This document shows positions 16,901 through 24,829 of a stretch of 64,000 bases of DNA, piece after piece. Numbering within the stretch: the first letter of the stretch is position 1; every line of letters starts with the position of its first letter. The stretch comes from Planctomycetota bacterium. GTDB lineage: Bacteria > Planctomycetota > Phycisphaerae > Phycisphaerales > SM1A02. Location of the stretch: assembly GCA_016872835.1 (NCBI GenBank), contig VGYX01000012.1, forward strand, positions 27,065-91,064, given 5' to 3'. A program made the translations under genes and the position numbers. The notes beneath the pieces are model-generated. The model was given only the letters and a program-made list of their open reading frames with translations, had not been told where the DNA came from and ran no database searches.

Positions 16901-17422
16901 CTGGTCACGCGCGCGGGGCGCGAGAAGGAATGGTTGCAGCTCTGGCCCGAGCATCTTGCGTTCGCGGCGGCGCATCCGGATGCGCGCATGATCCGCATCG
17001 ACCTGCCGAAGAATCGCCGCCATGCGGCCGTGGTGATTCCGCACGAGCCAGTGCCCGTGGAGTTGGCTCGAACAATCCTCATGGATGTGCGCGAGCTTGC
17101 GCAGCAGGCCCAGCGCAGGCTTCTCCCGATTCATGCGGAGCTGCTCTATCCGTTCCGAAGCAAGATCGGCGCATCCATCGAGGAGCAGATGGATTCGATG
17201 CGTCAGAAGCTGCTTGCCGAGAGGCCCGGTCATGCGTCGCCCGCGGCCGAGGCGTGGTTCCGGGCCGCCTGGCGCGGCCTCGACATGCTTCAGGTTGGTC
17301 GCGAGTCTGGCGCCCCGCAGATCGTGGGCGTGGAGCCGTCCTTCGATGGCGTCGCGTCGTGGCTGCATGCGCGAATGGACATGACGGGCTGGAAGGTGCG
17401 CTCGAAGAAGGGGTCCTCATGA
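13955..17422 (+). CDS. recC: Exodeoxyribonuclease V subunit gamma (RecC)
   Basis: The 1155-residue product matches RecC in length and motifs: LVVVQGPGMAQWVRADM near residue 50, then FGVSSLPPLALHALRALA, and the GLDHGVFPR-x6-PLDL segment around residue 690. RecC is the non-catalytic core of RecBCD that splits the strands and scans for the recombination hotspot sequence. The GTG start is set by the -10-like hexamer 6 nt upstream and by the family N-terminus. It overlaps recB by 4 nt (ATGA), and recB overlaps recD in the same way, so the complex is made from one message. Confidence 0.92.
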   Translation: MSAPRGETGESRESVAHGHLRIVRATRASDLAADLAAQFAPGTAPELWKECLVVVQGPGMAQWVRADMVRRLGAWGGMDTPFLREFLLGLPARAGLCDLVPRGRQPLQELGYRIAACVMETAAARPTPFADAIEPFLRMCRSESGALQPDAAITYGHALAEAFDRYEMDRPDLIEAWRANRPWREASKDWNEQAAATEAWQRALWSRVVPNAWTPHVAWCALRNLIHRLDAGELPGRLADLGLVSVFGVSSLPPLALHALRALARHLPVHVHMLVPTIAFQSRDHARKAQVARALAQGVDTASVQGADAPHHPLLTSLGGAAAAAATVVEGMEAELIDLPLEPAGESMLHAMQAALCLDEAPSQHACVKDGSVRVHGVASITRMAEIVHDEILHGFTDVPGLRQEEVLVLAPGLDSLAGTLQGVVREREAAHSGSGGMSLRVSDVAGADRAQVATAILRLLDLASEDQPMDRVRALLQSAPCCARAEVEQARMESLLDAMEEAGARRFLDASARARWLGGDHADDALHTLEWSIDRLVLGAAAGASPAAQALHGKVLPSGMMAALESDTMHRALRLLDAVADLARMVQRGDHPIVAWHAALAQACESILPAADHETFGRQRDQADRAMTQVADAATAAGLGAVPWPVARAEFESALRGLVEGRSFAAGGVTLARLTPMRSVPARLLVLAGLDHGVFPRASRRDPLDLSKLCPRAGDRDDRLEDQLLLLESLHAATERLVIVVQDTVAGSGQPAPLSPVIEEMLGAMAAHAGMAPGKARAELLLHQPTLGDQPESWSASAFGGFSAQSRARAQAIDHARRQGAERVFASYPHGDGAEPSATIRSVDEIAGVLRNPARAWLKAQGIRVADLSRELGERCEPIEIDALQGWHLEQRARRGVLLGEDPQEILRQLQHDGSLPHGAVGGREWQEVWSTQEAIPLRLAEQLGISTCELHVEALAFEVPDIDPSLRARTLWVPSCRTQVLVTRAGREKEWLQLWPEHLAFAAAHPDARMIRIDLPKNRRHAAVVIPHEPVPVELARTILMDVRELAQQAQRRLLPIHAELLYPFRSKIGASIEEQMDSMRQKLLAERPGHASPAAEAWFRAAWRGLDMLQVGRESGAPQIVGVEPSFDGVASWLHARMDMTGWKVRSKKGSS

Positions 17423-20400
17423 GCGCCCCAGTCTTCGCGCCTGAATTCGACCTGCGGGCGGACAGCATGCTTGATGGTGCCACGGCCGTCGAGGCGAGCG
17501 CGGGCACCGGCAAGACCTGGACGATCGAGCGCATCGTGCTGGCCCGCGTGCTCGCGGGGGTGTCGATGCGACGCATCGCGCTGATGAGCTTCACCCGCGC
17601 TGCGGCGGACGAGCTGGCGGAGCGTGTGCGCGGAACGCTGCATGCGCGTCTTGCCGATCCTGCCTCCACGGCGACGGATCGCGGCCTGCTGGAGCGCGCG
17701 TTGCTCGACTTCGATGCCGCATGCATCAGCACGATCCACGGCTTCTGTCAGCGCATGCTGCAGGAACACGCGGCCGAGGCGGGTGTGCTGGGTCTTGCTG
17801 GCTGGTCGCTCGATCCCGACCCCTCGGGCAGCGAGCGTCTGGCACTCGCCGACGCCTACAGCGCCACGGCGTTGCAGGATCCGATCTGGAGCGCGCTGGC
17901 GGACGGTCCGGACAAGCTTGGTCGGCGGCTCTCGCAGGCGCTTGAGAAGGCGCGCATCCGTGAGCAGGTGCTGCGAGCCGATTTCCTGCAGGCCATCAAG
18001 GCTTGGCGAGCGGCCGCAGCCACCGTGCATGAAGCAGCGGGAGTCGTGGACGCGCTGCGCGTGATCGTGGAGCACAGCACCAAGAAGGCGGGCGAACCGG
18101 TTGCGGACGCTGCCGACGCGCTTCAGGCATGGCAGGGCGGCCCGCAAGATGATGTCGACGCCGCCGCGGCCGCCGCGGACGCACTCTGCAAGATCGAGCA
18201 CATCGTGCTGGATGAGGCGCAGGCGCTTGAGGGCGCCCTGAAGAAGGGTGGCGACCATCGCGCGCCGATCCAGCAGGCGCATCGGAAGAGCCTGGCGCCA
18301 TGCACCGGTCCGCTGCAGGCCCTTCTGGAAGCCTGGCCTGCCGCTCGGGAACAGGCGGGCGACGCCGTGGTCGCGCGCGCCATCGAGATGCTCGCGAAGC
18401 GTCGCGAGCGGCGTCGGCAGTTCGACTTCCATGACCTGCTGCGGCGCCTGCATCAGGGGCTGCATTCGCCGGACAGTGCGCTGCTTCACGCGATCCGCTC
18501 GCGCTTCGACGTGGCGATCTTGGACGAATTCCAGGACACCGATCCGGTGCAAGCCGACATCGTGCGCCTGCTGTTCCGTCACCCGGGCGCGGCGCTCTAC
18601 CTTGTGGGTGATCCGAAGCAGAGCATCTACGGCTTCCGCAGCGCCGATCTGAAGAGCTACATGGAGTTGCGGCGGACCGTCGACGAGCGACGCCGACTCT
18701 CGGTCAGTCATCGTTCCGACGGTCGCCTGGTCGATGCCGTGAACGCGCTGTTCGCGGTGCCCGCGCCGTTCTTCCATCCGGAAGTGCTCGCGGAGCCGGT
18801 GCAGAGCGCGTTCAAGACCCGAAGGCTTCGTCGCGACGGTTGCGAGGATCCCGCCGGACTGGTGCTGCATGCGGAGCCGGGTCAGGCGACGGCGGGCGCC
18901 TGCGCGCACCTGGTCGCGTCGCAGATTCGCGCGCTGCTTGGACAGGGCTGGATGGTGCGTGTGAAGGAGGTCGATGCGTGGCGACCGCTGCGTCCCTCGG
19001 ACATCGCGGTGCTGAGTCGCACGAACGCGGAGCTGCAGGTGCTCGCGGACGCGTTGCGCGCTGCGCGGGTTCCCTGCGTGGTGCTTGGCAGCGACAACGT
19101 GTTCGGATCGGAGATGGCGCGTGACCTCGCGGGTGCGTTGCTTGCGTTCGCGCGGCCCTCCAATCGAGGGCTCGCCCTTGCGGCGGCCGGTTCCAGGCTG
19201 ATCGGCCTGACGCAGCACGCGCTCGCGACCGATCCCGACGGCGTGGTGCAACGCATGCGCGCGGCTGGAGCGGTGCTCGATCGGCATGGCGCGGTCGCGG
19301 GCATCCGCGAGTGGATGCGCACGGCGGGTCCGGGTCTCGGCGGTCTCGCGACCGAGCCCGATGGCGAGCGGCATCTCTCGGATCTGGCGCAGTTGCTCGA
19401 GTTGCTCGACGAAGCGGAGCGTTCGGGCGTCCGAGGCGCGCCCGCGCTCGCCGGCTGGATGGCCGAGCAAGTCGCCGGCACGCGGTCGGGCGACGATCAG
19501 GTGCAGCGCGTTCGTGCGCTGGCCGAGCACGATGCCGTGACGCTGCAGACCGTGCACGGCAGCAAGGGCCTGACCTACGGCATCGTGTGGCTTCCATCCG
19601 CGATGCGTGCCGGCAAGCAGGACGACGATCCTGAAGTCGCGCGCGAGGCCGCGGCGGAAGCGCGGCGGCTGCTCTATGTGGGTCTCACGCGCGCACGCTG
19701 GCAAGCGCACGCGCTCTGGCGTCATGACAAGGAGCCGGCGCATGCCGCGCTCGCCACGTTGCTGCATGCGCGCGGCGAGGACGACTCGGAGCAGTCGGCG
19801 GAGGTCTCGTCGGACCGGCTCGCCGAGGACCTTGCAGAGGTGATGAAGGACCTTCACGCCGTGGCCACGCAGTCGAGCGGCGCCATCGAGGTGCGGGAGC
19901 TGTCCGCGCCAGTCGACGGACGGCCGATCGATCAGACCGCGTCGTCATGGCGCGAGGCGCTGCCGGTGCCGGCGATTCCAACGGCTGCGCGACAAGTCAG
20001 CTTCACGAGCCTGCATGATCATCTCTCCGAGGGTGATGAATCCGGCCAAGGCACCGACCGCGATGATCGCGGCGCGCCTGCGCCCGCCGAGGCGGGCGAC
20101 CCCACACCGTGCGATCGTGCGCTGCGGAACCTGGGCGTGCGTGGTGTGGCGCTTGGAAATCTGGTCCATGAGTCGCTTGAACAGCCCGAGGTCTTCACCG
20201 CACTCGATCGGCCTGAAGGGGTGGATCTGCTCGCAGGCGCACTGCGGCGGGGCGTGCATGGTGCTGACGCTGCGGTTCGTGCACGCGAGGCAGGGGCGCA
20301 GATCCACGCGGTGCTTGGCGTCACGGTGCCCGGTGTTCCAAGCGTGACACAGATCAGTTCACGTCCACGTGGCGTCTTCCGTGAACTCAAGCTCGCGGCA

Positions 20401-20889
20401 GGCTGGCGCGGCGGGCTGCAGGATGTTGCCGGCGCCTTCGATGCCGAGCCGCACGCGTGGGCCCCGATCTTCGCGCAGGCGCTTCGATGCGCGGATCGCC
20501 AGCGCATGCACGGACTACTTGTCGGCAACATCGACCTTGCGGTGCTGACCGAGCGAGGCTGGTTCCTGTACGACTACAAGACGAACGATCTGGGACGCGG
20601 TCTTGCCGCCTATGCCGCGACCCGTGACTCGGGCCGACTCTCGCCGCTTGACGAGGGCATGATCCGCAGCGGCTATCCGCTGCAGGCCGTGCTCTACGCC
20701 ACGCTGGTCCGTCGATGGTCTCGCGCACGCGGATGCATCTCGCAGAGCCACGTCGCCGGTGTCTCCTATCTGTTTCTTCGAGGCATGAAGGCGGGCGTTG
20801 CGGATCACGGCGTCTGGCACTGGACACCGACCGAGGCGGTGCTTGACGCGATCGATGCGCACCTTGTGCACGAGGAGGTGCCTGCATGA
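17419..20889 (+). CDS. recB: Exodeoxyribonuclease V subunit beta (RecB)
   Basis: The 1156-residue protein is the 3'-5' helicase and nuclease of RecBCD. Superfamily 1 helicase motifs are intact: Walker A EASAGTGKT (25-33), TIHGFCQRML, the DEFQDTDPVQ box, VGDPKQSIYGFR and TVHGSKGLTYGIV. The C-terminal RecB nuclease domain has GNLVHESLE, the core GNIDLAVL...YDYKTND (catalytic D and K) and YPLQAVLYATL. All key residues needed for activity are visible. The ATG at 17419 lies inside the recC stop (ATGA); the frame continues upstream but only as a shadow of recC. Confidence 0.95.
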   Translation: MSAPVFAPEFDLRADSMLDGATAVEASAGTGKTWTIERIVLARVLAGVSMRRIALMSFTRAAADELAERVRGTLHARLADPASTATDRGLLERALLDFDAACISTIHGFCQRMLQEHAAEAGVLGLAGWSLDPDPSGSERLALADAYSATALQDPIWSALADGPDKLGRRLSQALEKARIREQVLRADFLQAIKAWRAAAATVHEAAGVVDALRVIVEHSTKKAGEPVADAADALQAWQGGPQDDVDAAAAAADALCKIEHIVLDEAQALEGALKKGGDHRAPIQQAHRKSLAPCTGPLQALLEAWPAAREQAGDAVVARAIEMLAKRRERRRQFDFHDLLRRLHQGLHSPDSALLHAIRSRFDVAILDEFQDTDPVQADIVRLLFRHPGAALYLVGDPKQSIYGFRSADLKSYMELRRTVDERRRLSVSHRSDGRLVDAVNALFAVPAPFFHPEVLAEPVQSAFKTRRLRRDGCEDPAGLVLHAEPGQATAGACAHLVASQIRALLGQGWMVRVKEVDAWRPLRPSDIAVLSRTNAELQVLADALRAARVPCVVLGSDNVFGSEMARDLAGALLAFARPSNRGLALAAAGSRLIGLTQHALATDPDGVVQRMRAAGAVLDRHGAVAGIREWMRTAGPGLGGLATEPDGERHLSDLAQLLELLDEAERSGVRGAPALAGWMAEQVAGTRSGDDQVQRVRALAEHDAVTLQTVHGSKGLTYGIVWLPSAMRAGKQDDDPEVAREAAAEARRLLYVGLTRARWQAHALWRHDKEPAHAALATLLHARGEDDSEQSAEVSSDRLAEDLAEVMKDLHAVATQSSGAIEVRELSAPVDGRPIDQTASSWREALPVPAIPTAARQVSFTSLHDHLSEGDESGQGTDRDDRGAPAPAEAGDPTPCDRALRNLGVRGVALGNLVHESLEQPEVFTALDRPEGVDLLAGALRRGVHGADAAVRAREAGAQIHAVLGVTVPGVPSVTQISSRPRGVFRELKLAAGWRGGLQDVAGAFDAEPHAWAPIFAQALRCADRQRMHGLLVGNIDLAVLTERGWFLYDYKTNDLGRGLAAYAATRDSGRLSPLDEGMIRSGYPLQAVLYATLVRRWSRARGCISQSHVAGVSYLFLRGMKAGVADHGVWHWTPTEAVLDAIDAHLVHEEVPA

Positions 20890-22562
20890 GCGAGGTCGAC
20901 ATCGCGACCCTTCGGCCCGCGGCGAGTTCGACATGGTTCGCACGCAGGCTCGCAAGGAACCTGTCGAGCGAGGACACGGCGCTTGAGCAGCCGCTCACGT
21001 GGCTTCATCACCAGTGGTTGCAGGGGCATACGTGCCTCGATCTTGCCGGCACTGTGCTGGGTGACGTGGAGTCCACGCGTCCGGGGACCGAGCGCATGCA
21101 GGCGAGAGCTCGCGTTCCGGCGAGCTGGCGAACCGAGTTGGCGAGTCTGGCGTGCGTGGAGCGATCCGATCCAGGCGGTCGAAGCGCGAGCGAGCGATTG
21201 CTGGTGCTGGAGGGCGACAAGCTCTTTCTCGCGGCGTGCCGACATGACGAGATCGTGGTGGCGGAAGCGCTCCTGCACAGGGCCGCGCAGGCTTCGCGGT
21301 GGACCGCGCCTGCGGGCGGGGATGCGTGGATCGCCGAGCGCGTGCGCGCGTTGCTGCCACAGGCGGATGCGCTCCAGATCGCGGCCGCCGGATTGCCGTT
21401 TCGATCGCGGCTCGGCATCGTGACGGGGGGGCCTGGCACCGGGAAGACCACGGTCGCGGGTTGCATGCTCGACGCGCTGCTGCAGATCGACGAAGGGGCC
21501 GTGGTCCGGGTTCTTGCGCCCACGGGCAAGGCCGCCGCGCGCATGACCCAGAGCCTGCGCAGCATGTCGTCGAGGGCGGGACTCCATGCACGAACAAGCG
21601 CACTGTTGCAGTCCGTCGAGGCCTCCACGATCCAGCATGCGTTGCTGGCGGGCGGAGGAGCGGGATTGCGGGCGGCCGGTCTGGTGATCGTGGACGAGAG
21701 TTCAATGATCGACATTTCGCTGATGCGTCGTCTGCTTGAGGGTCTGGCCCCCGAGGCGTCGCTCGTGCTGCTGGGCGACCCGGCGCAGCTTGCAAGTGTC
21801 GAGGCGGGCACGATGCTGAGCGACGTGCTTCCCGCGAGTCCATCACATCCGCTTCACGCCTGTACTGTGGCTTTGACGCACAGTCATCGCTTCGCCAAGG
21901 ACAGCGCGTTGGGCGCACTGGCTGCCGCGATTCGCGACGCGGACATGGATGGCACGATGCGTGCGCTTCAAGCCGGTGGAGACATCCAGTGGATCTCCGT
22001 CGGCTCATCGGCCGAGGCGATCGATGCGGTGGTGCGCACGCAGGCGCGGTTCTTCGAGAATGCGCGCGTGCTCTGTGGGCATCGGCGCGGCCCGGACGGC
22101 TCGCTTGCGATGAACCGAGCGATCACGCGCGCGCGATTCGCCGCCGTCGATCCGGATCCCCTCAGCGGCGGCGACTTCATCGGACGCCCCGTGATCGTGA
22201 CCGTGAACGATCCGGTCACCGGCCTGCACAACGGTGACACGGGCATTGTGGAGAGTGGCCCCGAAGGGCTGATTGTCCGCTTCCCGGATCTTGGGCAGGT
22301 GGTGCCGGTCCGTGCGCTGCCCGCCCGTGAGACGGCGTGGGCGCTCACGATCCACAAGTCTCAGGGTTCCGAGTTCGACGAGGTGGTGATCGTGCTTCCG
22401 GTGCAGGCATCACCCGTGCTGACGCGCGAGCTGCTCTACACCGGCGTCACGCGCTCGCGGGGCCGGGTCACGTTGATCGCCTCGGAGACGGCGCTGCGAA
22501 GCGCGATCGAGCACCGCATCGAGCGGGCAAGCGGGCTACGGGCGCGTTTCAAACAGGACTGA
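20886..22562 (+). CDS. recD: Exodeoxyribonuclease V subunit alpha (RecD)
   Basis: The 558-residue protein is the 5'-3' helicase of RecBCD, a little shorter than the E. coli form (about 608). Motifs in order: Walker A GGPGTGKTT near residue 180, APTGKAAARM, VDESSMIDISLM, LLGDPAQLASVEAG, and the C-terminal TIHKSQGSEFDEV and LYTGVTRSRG. The ATG lies within the recB stop (ATGA). This is the last gene of the operon, and a 207-nt gap without a strong hairpin follows before the next gene. Confidence 0.95.
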   Translation: MSEVDIATLRPAASSTWFARRLARNLSSEDTALEQPLTWLHHQWLQGHTCLDLAGTVLGDVESTRPGTERMQARARVPASWRTELASLACVERSDPGGRSASERLLVLEGDKLFLAACRHDEIVVAEALLHRAAQASRWTAPAGGDAWIAERVRALLPQADALQIAAAGLPFRSRLGIVTGGPGTGKTTVAGCMLDALLQIDEGAVVRVLAPTGKAAARMTQSLRSMSSRAGLHARTSALLQSVEASTIQHALLAGGGAGLRAAGLVIVDESSMIDISLMRRLLEGLAPEASLVLLGDPAQLASVEAGTMLSDVLPASPSHPLHACTVALTHSHRFAKDSALGALAAAIRDADMDGTMRALQAGGDIQWISVGSSAEAIDAVVRTQARFFENARVLCGHRRGPDGSLAMNRAITRARFAAVDPDPLSGGDFIGRPVIVTVNDPVTGLHNGDTGIVESGPEGLIVRFPDLGQVVPVRALPARETAWALTIHKSQGSEFDEVVIVLPVQASPVLTRELLYTGVTRSRGRVTLIASETALRSAIEHRIERASGLRARFKQD

Positions 22563-22769
22563 AAGAAGGGCGCACAGGCTTCAAGTCGGCCCGTCGGCAC
22601 CACGCTGAAATTGCACAACAAAGTTCGCGATTCGATTTGGAGGCGACGCGATCGAATCGTACCGGTGCAATTGGCCGTCGTATGCGGCTTGACTTCTCCT
22701 GAGGTTCCGGGCCGACCACGCCTGTGTGGCGTCCCGCTCACTGAAATCCCGTAGTCGGAGATCAGAAAC

Positions 22770-23450
22770 ATGAAAGCGATGGATGCAAAGCGCCCATTCG
22801 GGCGCGCGGCTGTGGTTTTAGCTGCGATGCTGAGTCTGGCGTGCGGTTGGATGGCTGCGGCCGTGCCACAGCCAGAACGCGAGCTGGGCGACAAGTCTGC
22901 GATCGTCATCGATTGGGAACTTGCGGCCCTCATGGTCGACCTTGGGGTGCTCGAGATCGACGTCTACTCCGATGATGGCGGCGCCGTGGCGACGATGGCG
23001 TCGGCGGCAAGCACTGGACCGACCGTCATCGTGCTGAGTCCTGGGGGTGACGTGATCGCGCCGGCGCCCGTGTTTCCGGCATTGCCCCCAGGCTACTTCC
23101 CGACCCGGCGGGATTGGGATCGGCCGTGGCGGTTCCTCGAGTGCCGAACCGTCGTTGGTGGCGAAGTTTCAATGTTCTGCATCTACACCAAGAAATGGAC
23201 GGTGTACGTAGACGTCCCATGCTCGCCTGGTGGACCGACGGTGCGACACTTCTACACATTCACGGCCGAATGCACGGTCCCCACCACGAACTGCGAGTGC
23301 CCGGATAACCCGGATTGTCCGCCGGTTCCGGTCGCAGGGTGGCAAGGCTGCTTGCCCGGTCCCGCGGGCGGGCCGCCGGCGAGTCCGAACTGTATGGCGG
23401 GTCCGCCGCGCATCACGATTTCACATCGAGTCGGAGGTAATTGCCCCTGA
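22770..23450 (+). CDS. Orphan secreted Cys-rich protein
   Basis: The 226-residue protein has a signal peptide with a hydrophobic core around residues 13-30. A short acidic region and a Cys/Pro-rich C-terminal half follow, with C-T-V-P-T-T-N-C-E-C-P-D-N-P-D-C-P-P and further single cysteines. This suggests a disulfide-stabilised extracellular protein. No family is recognised. A GGAGAT ribosome binding site lies about 8 nt before the ATG. Its upstream gap (22563-22769) is visibly richer in A/T than the surroundings, and a strong hairpin follows it, so it is a single-gene unit. Confidence 0.6.
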   Translation: MKAMDAKRPFGRAAVVLAAMLSLACGWMAAAVPQPERELGDKSAIVIDWELAALMVDLGVLEIDVYSDDGGAVATMASAASTGPTVIVLSPGGDVIAPAPVFPALPPGYFPTRRDWDRPWRFLECRTVVGGEVSMFCIYTKKWTVYVDVPCSPGGPTVRHFYTFTAECTVPTTNCECPDNPDCPPVPVAGWQGCLPGPAGGPPASPNCMAGPPRITISHRVGGNCP

Positions 23451-23515
23451 TTTCGATGAGTCCGTACCACCTCCGGCATCCACCGTGATCCAGCGGTTGC
23501 ATGCCACCCTTCAGG

Positions 23516-23547
23516 CACCGCCCGTCGGCACGCACCGGCGGGCGGTG
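23516..23547 (+). terminator. Rho-independent-type terminator hairpin
   Basis: A 13-bp stem (23516-23528 with 23535-23547, one G-T pair) encloses a 6-base loop and is followed by TCACTTTC. The T-run is weak, but stem length and place, between the orphan secreted gene and kbl, fit a terminator. Confidence 0.65.
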
Positions 23548-23594
23548 TCACTTTCATGGCTCGCGGAAATGCGGGACCCACGACGGCGTATGGG

Positions 23595-23600
23595 TACATT
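23595..23600 (+). promoter_or_regulatory. -10-like hexamer TACATT for kbl (leaderless)
   Basis: TACATT ends 6 nt before the ATG at 23607. This spacing decides the kbl start against an in-frame ATG 51 nt further upstream. Confidence 0.6.
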
Positions 23601-23606
23601 GCCCGC

Positions 23607-24827
23607 ATGACCACCGCTGTCGAGCCGACCTTCGCCAGCCGCACGCACACGATTCTCGAGTCGCTCAAGCAGAGCGGCCAACTCAAGCACCTGCAGACCA
23701 TCGAGGGCCCGATGGACGCCACGGTGAAGCTGCAGGGCTACGGCGAGGTCGCGTGCTTCTGCAGCAACAACTATCTTGGCCTGGCGAACCACCCGGAAGT
23801 GGTGCAGGCGGGCATCGAGGGCCTGAAGAAGTACGGCGCGGGCACCGCCAGCGTGCGCTTCATCTGCGGCACCTTCGACTGTCACCACAGCCTTGAGGCG
23901 ACCATCGCGAAGTTCTACGGCGTGGAGGCGGCCTACACCTTCACGAGCTGCTGGAACGCGAACGAGGCGATCTTCCCGACGCTGTGCGAACCTGGCGACA
24001 TCATCGTGAGCGACGAGCTCAACCACGCGAGCATCATCGACGGCATCCGTCTGGCGGTGAGCATGAAGAAGGGGCTGCTGCGCACGGTGTATCGCAACGG
24101 CGACATGGCGGCGCTGGAGGCGAAGCTCGCCGAGGCGCGCGCGAACCCCGCCGTGACCGGCACCATCTGGGTGGTGACCGACGGCGTGTTCAGCATGGAG
24201 GGCTCGCTGGGCAACCTTCCGAAGATCCGCGAGATCTGCGATCGCTTCGGCGCGCTGCTCGTGATGGATGACAGCCACGGCACCGGCGTGATGGGCAAGA
24301 CCGGCCGTGGTACGCACGAGCACTGGAACATGCCGGCCACGAAGATCGACTACTTCACCGGCACGTTGGGCAAGGCGCTCGGCGGCGGGGCGGGTGGCTA
24401 CATCGCCGGCAGCCGCGAGGCCATGGACCTGCTCGTGCAGCGCGGCCGGCCCACGCTGTTCAGCAACGCGCTGCCGTGCACCATCGCGTGCAGCGCCCAG
24501 AAGGCGATCGAGATCCTGATGCGCGAGCCGCAGCGGGTGGAGAAATTGCGTCGCAACGTGGCGGCCGCGCGCGCGGGCATCGGCGAGGCCGGATTCGAGG
24601 TGCTGAAGAGCCCGACCGCGATCTGCCCGATCATCGTGCACGACACGGCGAAGGCGATCGCCATGAGCAAGCGCCTGCTGGAGCTGGGCGTGTTCGTGAT
24701 CGGCTTCGGGTACCCGGTGGTGCCCGAGGGGCACGCCCGACTTCGCGTGCAGATCAGTGCGGCGCATGAGGATGCGCACATCCGCAAGTTGATCGATGGA
24801 CTGAAGACCCTCAAGAGAGAGTTCTGA
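23607..24827 (+). CDS. kbl: Glycine C-acetyltransferase (2-amino-3-ketobutyrate CoA ligase)
   Basis: This 406-residue PLP enzyme is of the alpha-oxoamine synthase family. It splits 2-amino-3-ketobutyrate with CoA into glycine and acetyl-CoA, the second step of threonine breakdown. Family motifs include FCSNNYLGLANHP, GTASVRFICGT, SDELNHASIIDG, MDDSHGTGVMG and the PLP lysine K256 in TLGKALGGGAGG. The match to Kbl is closer than to BioF or HemA because of the RFICGT and LNHASIIDGIR segments. The partner dehydrogenase gene lies at 11603-12679. A membrane-anchored protein starts 2 nt after its stop. Confidence 0.93.
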   Translation: MTTAVEPTFASRTHTILESLKQSGQLKHLQTIEGPMDATVKLQGYGEVACFCSNNYLGLANHPEVVQAGIEGLKKYGAGTASVRFICGTFDCHHSLEATIAKFYGVEAAYTFTSCWNANEAIFPTLCEPGDIIVSDELNHASIIDGIRLAVSMKKGLLRTVYRNGDMAALEAKLAEARANPAVTGTIWVVTDGVFSMEGSLGNLPKIREICDRFGALLVMDDSHGTGVMGKTGRGTHEHWNMPATKIDYFTGTLGKALGGGAGGYIAGSREAMDLLVQRGRPTLFSNALPCTIACSAQKAIEILMREPQRVEKLRRNVAAARAGIGEAGFEVLKSPTAICPIIVHDTAKAIAMSKRLLELGVFVIGFGYPVVPEGHARLRVQISAAHEDAHIRKLIDGLKTLKREF

Positions 24828-24829
24828 AC

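Noticed and set aside
13661-17368. A very long open frame on the minus strand opposite recC (about 1235 codons)
   Set aside because: It runs antisense to a gene with clear RecC motifs. Its product is rich in Arg, His and Gln with no domain pattern, a usual shadow of GC-rich coding DNA.
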